A DNA stretch of 64,000 bases from Rhytidiadelphus loreus. Lineage: Eukaryota; Streptophyta; Bryopsida; Hypnales; Hylocomiaceae. Below are positions 1 through 8,806 of this stretch, in pieces. The translations under genes and the position numbers were made by a program. The first letter of the stretch is position 1. Every line of letters begins with the position of its first letter. The stretch spans positions 36,064,760 to 36,128,759 of the forward strand of contig OX344762.1 in the NCBI GenBank assembly GCA_947034895.1. Reading direction: 5' to 3'. A model generated the notes under the pieces. The model was not told the DNA's origin and searched no databases. It saw nothing but the letters and a program-made list of their open reading frames with translations.

Positions 1-400
1 TGTGATATCTGCTCAAACTAGAGCGCCGATATCTACCGCAGCTGGAGTGCCGATACCTCCGGAGCTAGAGCGGCTCTACCTTCCCGAGTTGGAGCATATG
101 TACCTTCCCGTGCTGGAGCGCCTCCATCGCCTTCAACTAGAGCGCCTCTAGCAACGCCTTGAATTGGAGCGCCTCATGCACCGTCTGCTTGAACCCACCC
201 TGCACCGTCGTGAAGTGCATCCCCTCCAGCAGTGTGATGTGTAGCCCTTCCAACATCACCTGCTTTAGCCCGTTCTGGACCATTGTGAACTGCAGCCCCT
301 CCACCAACATCAACTTCAGCCCTGTCCTGCGCCACCAACTTCAGCGCCTGCACCACCAACCAATATTACAGCATCAACTATCTTCAATGCATGGTAAGCT
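1..400. repeat. Degenerate short-period repeat
   Basis: This stretch is GC-richer than its surroundings and repeats short motifs such as GGAGCGCC and CCCTCCA at irregular spacing of about 20-30 bases. On the plus strand the frame open from position 2 to a stop at 149-151 reads as a leucine/glutamate/arginine-rich string with recurring ELERL blocks. I read this as low-complexity repeat rather than a gene, because it is bounded by the window edge, ends quickly and has no recognisable domain. It could be the tail of a repeat-bearing exon outside the window. Confidence 0.4.
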
Positions 401-626
401 TCTTCAACTCTATACATGCTTGTTTTGAAAGTTTTTGTGTTCAATGACAATGTGGAGGTCTGCAGTTACTAACAGTTTCTCCATTTCTTGATGCAGTTGT
501 TGATCCAAAGATTGGAGTGAAAGCACTCCCGTATTGCACAGCTGCATTGCTGAATACACTGCGATGGAAGTAGGGGAAACTGAATTGCACTTGCAAGTGG
601 CCAGCATTGGCGTTCAAGAGATGTGA

Positions 627-2864
627 TCAAACTTCTTGCAAAGCAGGTAAATGTCTTGTATCCTCTCCTCTTTGTTTGGCTCTTCTCCTTTCAATTGCCA
701 ACTTCTGATTGTCTTTGCAGACTTGAGGGATAATCCCACAATAAGGTGCTTTGTAACCTGTGGTAGGTGCATTCTCCCGAATTGCTGTATGCAACTTATC
801 ACCTAGAGCCTTAACATTTTTTACACTCCATAGCTCATTGTGTTTTTTCTTTGATTTTGCTAACTCTTGCCTTGCTAGTATTGCTTGGTGCTTCTCCTTT
901 TTTTCCTCTGCCCTCTTCTCCTTATTGGCTTCTTTTTCTAATTCTCTTCTCTGTCTATCTGCTGCAGCTGCGTCTTTTTTGGCTGCTAGCTCTTCCAACT
1001 GTCGAAAATGATCTTCTTCAGTCAAGAAAATAGAATTCTCGTAATCCATTTGTGGTTCACTTCTGATTTTTGATGAAGGGGGAAAATTCACATGGGGAAG
1101 TTGCAGGAAGTCACTAAAACATTTCGTTCTCCCATGTTGTTGCATTCTTGTCCTTGTAAGCTCTACTACTGTTGCATTTCCTTCTCCATCAGCTCCTATA
1201 TAATTGTTCACTACTAGAAAATTCTGTTTTTTTGTTGATTTGGACGTGTTGATTTGGACAGAAATCAACAGTTTTTTGTTCAAATCAACAAAAAACTGTT
1301 GATTTCTGTCCAAATCAACACGTCCAAATCAACAAAAAAACAGAATTTTCTAGTAGTGGTTGTTGCCTTCAGCTACATCATGTTCATCATCAGTAGAGCT
1401 TTCTAAACCTCTGCCTTGTGCACAACTGTCGTTCTCATCACTGTCTATATCAACAAAGTATTGTATGCAGTTTGGAAGGTCTACATGTACCTCTTCGAAA
1501 ATTTCTTGTAATTCCCATGCCTCTAATTGAAATGTTTCAGTCACAGTGCTTAGGTTGTCTTCAGTACCTACATGATGTTTTCCTTGTCTCCTACCGTAGG
1601 CTTTGCTAGGTCCCATTTTAGAGTCCATGGCAACTGCATTGAGAGGAAAAATACCAGTAGTTGCAAACCCTTTGGTTATATTCCCTTTAGATAAGGCCCT
1701 TCTTAGGGCACATGCAACCCACTGAGCAAGGTCTTCCTTCATTGGAGTCTAACCACTGTGATCTAGTGTCCATTTATCCATGTAAGCTCTAAAACAGAGT
1801 TTGAAAGGCTTAAAACAAGTAACATCCAGTGGCTGCAGAGCATGGGATGTGTGAGATGGAAAAGTCAGAAGATCTAAGCCCCTTATCATAGCAATCTTGA
1901 TGACTTCCAAAGTCACCTGCGATTTATGTCCATCCATAATAAGCAAATGCCTATTAGATGGAGAAATCCCATACATTTTTGTAACATTCTTTAGAAAATG
2001 CTTCATCCAAGCTGTGAATAATGAATTGGTCATCCATGCTTTACCTTGCATTGCCATGGCAGCTTCTTTCTCACCCGTTTTCTTTAGGTAATTTCGTATT
2101 CTTCTCTTTCCTTTGAAGATGAAGAAGTTAGGAATCTTCTCTCCTTTTGCATTTATGCAACAGAGTACTGACAGCCATTCTCTCTAGTCTAGAGTGACTT
2201 TGTGGACAGTTTTTGATCCTTTCTTGGCAATCACGAATCCACCCCCATCTTTTCTTGCTTGAGCACTACTCTCATCGCAATTCTAGATGTGCTGGGGTTC
2301 ATAATTGTGAGTGTCATAAAGTTTTTTGAGATTGTTGTAGAAACTTTCCACTGCTTCAGGACACAAGTTTTTAGCCCTCTTCTGCTCTAGGGCTTGTGCT
2401 TTCCTTATTGCTAACTCTGGATGTCTGTTTTTGAAGCATTTGACCCATCCTAGTCCAAGCACTCCATCCTTGAATGGGGTGACTCTTTCTTGAGTTAGTA
2501 TCCCCACCTTTTCCCTCAACTGTCCTATAGTTAAAGGAAATCCAAGATTTTGCATTTTCAAGAAGTATTGTACCAGTTGTTCTTCTTCTTCAGTAGTAAG
2601 AACCCCTCTTTTTCCCCTCTGTCTTTGCATGGTTGTGCCATACAGGTGACCTTTCAATGTGAAAATAGGAATTCCGTTATCCCTTGTAGCCTGTCTAATA
2701 GGAACACCGTCATCTACATCGGAAAGTGCACACTCTAGCTGTCCATTATTCCAATTCCCATTTTTTTTGCTTCTCTCTGAACATTTCAAGGTACTAGGTG
2801 CAAGAGAGGTCTCCACAGTAAAAACTTTGTGAGGACCCCTACCTGAATCAACATTGGACGTCAA
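627..2864 (-). pseudogene. Broken pogo/Jerky-like (CENP-B/DDE_1) transposase
   Basis: Read on the minus strand in one frame this resembles a Tc1/mariner-superfamily pogo/Jerky-type transposase. The part from 2864 to 2283 carries a psq-like helix-turn-helix (GNWNNGQLECAL) followed by a CENP-B-type DNA-binding region (LGLGWVKCFKNRHPEL). Next come the DDE_1 landmarks: NCDE just after a stop, INAKGEKIPNFFIFKGK, IMDGHKSQ, and SHALQPLDV...FKPFK. The C-terminal part (about 1010-840) is a lysine/glutamate coiled coil. In-frame stops lie at 2283-2285, 2184-2186, 1749-1751 and 1350-1352, the last supplied by an inserted foldback. All blocks share the same frame, so the lesions are point changes plus one insertion. 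No terminal inverted repeats of the parent element were found. Family assignment is confident; activity is excluded. Confidence 0.85.
1209..1358. mobile_element. 150-bp CACTA-type foldback MITE
   Basis: The sequence is an almost perfect palindrome. It starts CACTACTAGAAAATTCTG and ends with the reverse complement CAGAATTTTCTAGTAGTG. GTT lies immediately outside each end (1206-1208 and 1359-1361), a 3-bp target duplication as expected for CACTA (En/Spm) transposons. It sits inside the transposase pseudogene. Element plus duplication adds 153 bases, so the downstream frame is kept, but the element end itself supplies an in-frame TAG. Confidence 0.85.
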
Positions 2865-2909
2865 AGCATGCCTTAGGTGTGAGGCACTTCGAAGTTGATG
2901 CCTCCCATG

Positions 2910-3499
2910 TCACTCTTGTATGGTCAGTGCTGACTGCATCATTGTGTCACTATCTGAATTAGGACTATGTCCTTCTGGTTGTACCTCGCCTTCATTGGGG
3001 TCCAGTGACGAAAATGAAACTTTGTTTGTGATGTTGTTCGCCTCCCCAGCTTGGATGTCATCAACTGTTGTGGGTCTTTGCTTTCGCTCACTGCTGTTGT
3101 CTCCCATAATTCTCGACTTCCACAGCGATGCTGCACATGTGGCCGACCTAAACCATCGGTGAGGTCTTCTTCATCTCCCACCATTGCTAACTCTCCTTCT
3201 CTAAGGAAACCTATTGGACATCGCAATATTCTTCGGCGCTTAGATGGCCCGCTCAGATGGGCTTCAGGTGCAGCAATACAAATATCATCTTTCCTTTCAA
3301 ATCGCTCCGTTTCTTAGAACCACAATCGCTCTTCCTCCTTCAAAGCCCAATCAAACAACTCAGTATTCTGCTCCTCGCCATACTTGTCCTCATCTTCTTC
3401 TTCACAGAATTCTGATTGACTGCTTCCCCAACTGCGTGGCCTATGCCAACTCTCTCCAACTGTATCATTGATATCCTCAGAGTTGCTGCTTCCACTCAT
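2910..3499 (-). pseudogene. Probable N-terminal remnant of the same element
   Basis: Upstream of the transposase block on the minus strand are two acidic, serine-rich open stretches. One spans 3107-2910, in the same frame as the downstream helix-turn-helix block and separated from it by a TGA at 2910-2912. The other spans 3499-3314, in a different frame, starting MSGSSNSEDI and rich in Glu and Asp. They may be a leader exon or N-terminal extension of the transposase broken by a frameshift, or unrelated flanking sequence. No domain is recognised in either. Confidence 0.4.
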
Positions 3500-5287
3500 T
3501 TTTCTAGAGCAAATCTAACCTCAACTAACTAAAATTTCTGGGTTGAATGGCACTCCAACAATGTGCACTTCTTGCTCTCTAAATTATCCAAGCTTCTAGT
3601 CCTTTTGCAAGTCCTTCAACTCTACAGTGCTTGATATTGACAATGTTCTTAGTATGAAGAAATAGGTCTAGCACCCAAGTCAGTGGATACAATTTTTTAA
3701 TGTGATTTATTGAACTTTATTTTTAAAATATAGTTTTTTCCTTGTAATTTGTAAAATTGACGGCTACTACATGTTTAAATATGCAGTATTAATGTTAAAT
3801 AGCTCAATAGTCGCCAATTACCTAAATGTTTCTTGCTCTAAAAACAATCTTTCATTTTATGAGCCCTTTGAAAACCACGGACAAGGCATCTTCAATGAAT
3901 TCACTACCCACCATCAAAAAAATCTTACAACTCGCCATTAAGTGCACTTCCCTTTTACCTAAATTTACTTTACATATCTTTTATAAGCAAATACCACTCA
4001 TTATAGTCACTTCTTACAACTCATAAATACTCTAAAACTATGCATGTACAGTCATATTTCTCTAGTACAAACAATTAACTCCATATCAACATCCATTTGG
4101 ACTATTCATGGCACTTTCTTAGGGGCGGTTCTTAATGCCCGAACTCTTTTCCAGCCTCCTCTTATAGATCGCTTGAATCACGCTCATTTGCATAAACATT
4201 GCATACACATTTAAATTTTTAAAACATTTTTCTAATAAATTTTTTACTTTTTCTTTTCTTTTTAAGAAAAAAATTCTTTTCTTTTCTTTTCTTTTCAAAA
4301 TATTTTTTCTTGATATTTTCTTTTCTTACAAATTTTTTTTATTTTTTTATTTTATTTTTTATTAAGAACATTTTTTAAAATTAATTTTCTTTTAAAAACC
4401 TTTTTGTTTTGTTTTGTTTTACTTTTTTTTCTTTTACTTCTTTTAAACCTTTTTTTTTTTCTCTTTCTTTTTTTTTTTTTCTTTTTTCTAGATTTACAAT
4501 TCAAGAGAGGTTCCTAGAGACACTCTTGATATTATTATCTAGCATGCCAATACAATCTTATATATATAAGGCATGAAAATAATAGAATACCTAACCATGA
4601 CTTGGTAGACATATATATAAATTTCTATTTTTATATGCATATACATAGATATATATGCACTCATATATGTATGAATATTTATAGACATTCATATACATAT
4701 ATAGAGACTTTTCTCTATTTATGTTGGTATATAGTTGTATGCATTCTAGGAATGGTCATATGACATTCATTCCTAATGCCAACTAATAAAGACTTGTCAC
4801 TTATACTCAAATTAGATTTTTTGAGGAAATGAAGATTTTGCTACACAACTCATGATGCTTAAATCTCATCACTAGATCACATTTAAATTACCTCTCATGG
4901 CTTCTCATGTGATTCACTAATTATAACAATTAGGGATGTATACAAGTGTTATTACTCATAGCCTAGCAAAATGATGTTTAACTACCCTATTTGACAATTT
5001 AATGAGCCACCTGTCTTACAACAGCTAGTTCTTTAAAAAAATGCACCTACGTTTAGATGGCCTTAGGTTCCATTGAATTTGGTGGTTGGGGATGCTAATT
5101 ACTTGGATCTCTGTGTAATTAGTCTTACATCAAACTGGTCACTACATGAGATAAGTTAATTACTATGGACCCATGCTCCATTATATGATGGCTGGTTACT
5201 TTCAACAAGCTCATCCTACCTTTTTACTTGGAGCTCCCATGCAGTCATGTGCCATTGAAGCTGAGTGATGCTCCTCAAGCTGGATTA
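3500..5287. other. Non-coding, AT-rich; polypyrimidine and AT microsatellite tracts
   Basis: No gene is recognised. Positions 4200-4490 are a long T/C-rich tract on the plus strand, and 4555-4740 is TATATA/CATATA-rich. Around 4125-4170 there is a segment similar to the right end of the 18.9-kb TA-flanked element (GGCGGTTCTTAATGCCCGAAC versus GAGCGGTTCAAAATGCCTGAAC, each written here only as a comparison). Confidence 0.6.
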
Positions 5288-5696
5288 AGGTAGTGTGTTC
5301 TAAAAGCGCCCATCCTCTTCAAACCGCCCCTATTTTAGGTGGAGAATGGAGATGGGGTGATCCTTAAATGGACCACTATTGCAATTGAATGCATCAAGGA
5401 AAAATTGTTTTTCTATTGTAAGAGCCAATCATTGTTTTTGATTGCTGCAAATTTCTTTACAAGTTGTAAGTGGACGCATTTTGGGAGACCTACAGTCACA
5501 AATAGGTGCCTATGCCTGAATTCTTTGAAAATCCATAAGTAATTCAAAAATGCTTGGAAAATTACGAAACCACTTGGGTTCTCTGGCGAATTCATTTGTC
5601 TTTCTCTGAAAAATAATCCAAAATTCTTATTGTCTCCATAAGCATATGAAAAAGGTAGAACAGCCCGTAAATGGGCGCTTTTAGAGCATGTTACCT
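5288..5696. mobile_element. TA-flanked MITE, 409 bp
   Basis: Terminal inverted repeats run AGGTAGTGTGTTCTAAAAGC at the left against AGGTAACATGCTCTAAAAGC read inward from the right, followed by GCCCAT on both sides. TA lies just outside each end (5286-5287 and 5697-5698). Short ORFs inside are not credible genes. The AGGTA terminus and TA target place it with other AGGT elements in the window (18.9, 24.3, 33.1, 47.8 and 48.8 kb). Tc1/mariner or Stowaway-like origin is inferred. Confidence 0.7.
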
Positions 5697-6950
5697 TACT
5701 CATTGTGAAGTTGAGTCTCTCCCTTGCTGGGTTATTTTTTAGGCCATTCAGTCCTTCATGCTTCTCAGCCCCTCAGTCTTGGTGCTTCTTTCCTCTACTA
5801 CAGTTTAAGTCTGCTTTTGAAGGGCAAGTTCATTTATTCATTGGAGCTTTCTGGCTTAGGACAGATTCTTCTCAAAGATGACTTCCACACAGTCTGCATC
5901 TACCAGCCAGGTTTTTGGGTTTATTCTCTTTATCCTATCATTTTACAGTAGAGACTTTACAGGTTTGCTATTTTGTTCTTTTCTGAGTTATTTTGGGTGA
6001 TTACGATAACAAGTGATTAAGGGCTGAAGACACCTTGCATGCGCATGAAAACATACTAATTGTTCGTTTTTGTGTATGGGTGCAAGTGAGGCCCTTGTCT
6101 TCTTAAAATCACTTAGAACGCGTGAACAAGAATTTTTTCTAAACCTCAGTTAGTCCTACTTGAAGAAAAAAGAATGTATAGTGAGATGATTATTTCTTGA
6201 TTACATTGCATTTTTGCTACTTCTATGGATAGTAACAAGTTTGTAACAGATTGAGCCTTGGATACAAGTTTTTCTCAAGATACATTATGTTTATTTGGGA
6301 TGAAACAATGGAGCAGTATGACGATAAATGTTTTATCCTATATTTTTTTGATTACACTGTGGATATTTTTCTTGGCTGAAATGTTTGTTAAAACTACTAT
6401 GTATCTTTATATGTAGTTTTCACAAACTTAGACACAAATGCTTTGATATGCATCTACAATATCAGTTCATGTTAAAAATAATCTTCTGCAATAACTTGCT
6501 GAAGATATGTGAGTGTATATGGTTATGGAAGAACAGATTAATGCTCTTGATTGAAAAGAGATGTCCCAGAAAAGGTCTTTTTTTTTTTTTTACTATTTTT
6601 ACTATATATATTTTTTTTTAAACTTTTTTTTCTTTTACTTTTTTACTTTTTTTCTTCCTTGAAGTATTGGATGGACCATTAAATTAAAAATAATCACAGA
6701 ACAAAAGAATCAAGCTATCTTCTAGATTTAGATCACAAAACAAAACAATCAAGCTTTGTATCCTTCAATTCCAGTGTAGAGACAATGAATAAAAAGAGGG
6801 TCATATTAACTCTTGTACTGTGTCGCATGCATCAGACTGCATATGTTTTTTTTTACATGGCACATGCGAGGATTACCAAATTTATGTACTAAAAGTTTTA
6901 CATTGAATAGATAAATGACAATTGAAACCCTTCCAAAATTGTGAAATAGT
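5697..6950. other. Non-coding spacer
   Basis: AT-rich sequence without a recognisable gene, apart from the short open frame at 5724-5951, whose hydrophobic composition has no support. A T-rich tract lies at 6578-6655. The 3' end of the minus-strand gene ending at 6955 may extend here. Confidence 0.5.
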
Positions 6951-6954
6951 TCAT

Positions 6955-7326
6955 TTAAACAATCGTGTTTTCCATTTTGTCCTCTTCAAGAGCAACATCA
7001 AGTTCTTGTTGATACATGGTACAAAATTCTTCAAAACTGAAAATCCCTGGCAACAAGTGTTGCTCATCCATCAATTTTAGTTGGATATGAAGAGCTTTTT
7101 CTTTAGCTACTTTGGCTTTGGTTAAAAGATCTCCAAAGGTCGGTACAACAATGGCCTTGAAGTTAGAATGCTTTCCCTTCACAAGAATGGGCCTACAATA
7201 ATAGTTTGATGTTTGAGATGATTTTGTAATCCCAACCAAGTTGGCTTTGGGAGTCATGACCCTCTTCACCATCAATGGTTTCTTGAGTCCAACCGCCACC
7301 TTTTTTGCCTTCATGTTGACCCCCAT
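6955..7326 (-). CDS. Orphan single-exon protein, 123 aa
   Basis: The ATG (minus strand, 7326) is preceded by AACAACA, a good plant start context. Upstream lies a pyrimidine-rich leader of roughly 260 bases and a TATATAA box at 7627-7621. The 123-residue product has a basic N-terminal half (KAKKVAVGLKKP, VKRVMTPKANL) and an acidic C-terminus (ELDVALEEDKMENT). It has no signal peptide, membrane segment or low-complexity run, and I recognise no family. The gene is divergent from WDR70, whose mRNA starts near 7.85 kb. It could be a lineage-specific gene or a captured transposon fragment. Transcript evidence would settle it; the promoter-like context is why I keep it. Confidence 0.5.
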   Translation of the reverse strand: MGVNMKAKKVAVGLKKPLMVKRVMTPKANLVGITKSSQTSNYYCRPILVKGKHSNFKAIVVPTFGDLLTKAKVAKEKALHIQLKLMDEQHLLPGIFSFEEFCTMYQQELDVALEEDKMENTIV

Positions 7327-7620
7327 TGTTGTTGATTCTATTGTTGGTACAAACTAATGAAGTGTATTGAGAAAACTTGAGTGATAACTTGAGACTTGCT
7401 TCAATAAGGAAAATAGCTCAATACATTGAAAATGTGTTTGTACTAGTAAAAAGAGATAAGAACATTAATTTCTCTTCTAAGCGGAACAATCTAAAATAGT
7501 TTTCAATTGCAAGGGATAATTGAAGGCACAAGTTGGTGAAGTGCACAAAGAAGAAGATAAAAGAATGATGTTAAGCCTTCCAAAATGAATGTGTGAAGAA
7601 AATAGTTGCATGTCTTTGGT

Positions 7621-7627
7621 TTATATA
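7621..7627 (-). promoter_or_regulatory. Candidate TATA box for the 7326-6955 gene
   Basis: TATATAA reads on the minus strand here (sequence context ACTATATAAACC). It is about 295 bases upstream of the ATG, which predicts transcription from near 7590 and a CT-rich 5' leader. Confidence 0.45.
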
Positions 7628-7764
7628 GTGTCTTTGCTATTATGTACTTTTACATTAATCACAAAGAAAAAGTAAAAGCGATAATCTTTATTAGTAAGGG
7701 ATGAAACAAATGAAAATGTAAAAGCAAGATTTATCAGCATGAAAATGTAAAAGCAATAAAAATA

Positions 7765-7823
7765 AAAATAAAAAATTCCAAAATTTCCCCGAGGGGGAGT
7801 GGGAGGGTCAATTCACCCTGGCC
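7765..7823. mobile_element. Truncated right end of a 9-bp-TSD MITE
   Basis: GTCAATTCACCCTGGCC at 7807-7823, preceded by a CCCCGAGGGGG-like segment, matches the right terminus of the family found whole at 30.36, 39.04 and 42.93 kb. No matching left end is present. The fragment lies between the divergent promoters of the orphan gene and WDR70. Confidence 0.65.
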
Positions 7824-7849
7824 TGTTCATTGTACTCTAAACCACCAGC

Positions 7850-8012
7850 TTCTCCAAAGACCGCGCATTTCCTTGCCGCGCTTCTGCGTCTCGCCAACAG
7901 TTGGACCGCAAGGAATTTCCATCTGCTTCCTGTTTCTCGATCGATGCTCGCATCCTCGTTGCTGCTGCTGCTGCTGCCGGAACTTGCACAAATCTTACGG
8001 AAATTTTTGTAG
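7850..8012 (+). other. WDR70: WDR70 5'UTR exon (exon 1)
   Basis: A GC-richer, pyrimidine-rich leader ends TTTTTGTAG followed by the consensus donor GTAAGT at 8013. It contains a (GCT)n run at about 7960-7978 and an upstream ATG frame that stops exactly at the exon end (8010-8012). The matching acceptor is ...TTCATGCAG at 8739. The transcription start is not resolved and is placed near 7850 from composition. Confidence 0.6.
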
Positions 8013-8129
8013 GTAAGTCACTTCTCATTCAATACTTCTTCTTCCTCATGGCTCGGTTCAGGGTTTAAGGATTGTTGCGCATACAGTCAACTAAGTGTGT
8101 GCAGAGGGTTTTATTTTGCATTGGCCGAA

Positions 8130-8690
8130 AGGATTTCCTCTGAAATTCATTCGACTGGAGACGACGGAGCTCTTAGTATACGCATTCGCTCTGTGTCCCT
8201 GTTGCCGAGCATCTAATATATCACTTGCATATTACGAATGTTAATTAATTTTTTTGAAGGGCGTCATTCTGAGGTGGAATAGGTATTCACGATAAAATAG
8301 ACAAGTGTAGAATTTCTTCGCAATTTTTTTTGGGTTCCCAAATTAGGTTAACCGATTTGTTGTCCACATCATCGGGGGATTTGTTGTCCAGGAACGTGGT
8401 TGTAGAGGTTCTACGTTCGGGTGGCAGGAAGAAATTCCTGTGAAATGCATTCGGCAGAAAATAAAGGAGTTCATACAGTGCGTATTCACTTTTAGCCAGG
8501 AATCTGGTTGTTCGTGTAGTTCACTTGCATGTCACGAATGCTTGCAAAATTATTTGACGAGCATCGCGTGAGGTGGAATAGGTGTTCGGGATAAATGTAA
8601 GTGCAGAATTTCGTTCCAGGCCTTTTGTCCACGAATTTGGTTAAATGTTTTGGAGTAGGGGGACTTTGTTGTTGCGAGATTTTGACCTAG
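8130..8690. repeat. About 300-bp direct duplication inside WDR70 intron 1
   Basis: Intron 1 (8013-8739) contains two diverged copies of one segment in direct orientation. TCACTTGCAT occurs at 8221 and again at 8521, exactly 300 bases apart, followed in both by ACGAATG, then GAGGTGGAATAGGT and a GATAAA...GTGCAGAATTTC-like stretch. Confidence 0.75.
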
Positions 8691-8806
8691 AAATTTTCTT
8701 GATCGACGTGCTGCGTAATGTCTGCGGTATTTCATGCAGGCAATTGTGGTAAGACGTGTAGGCTCAGGTGTAGCTCTCTGGCCCGAAGGCTCTTGCTCAC
8801 GTCGGC

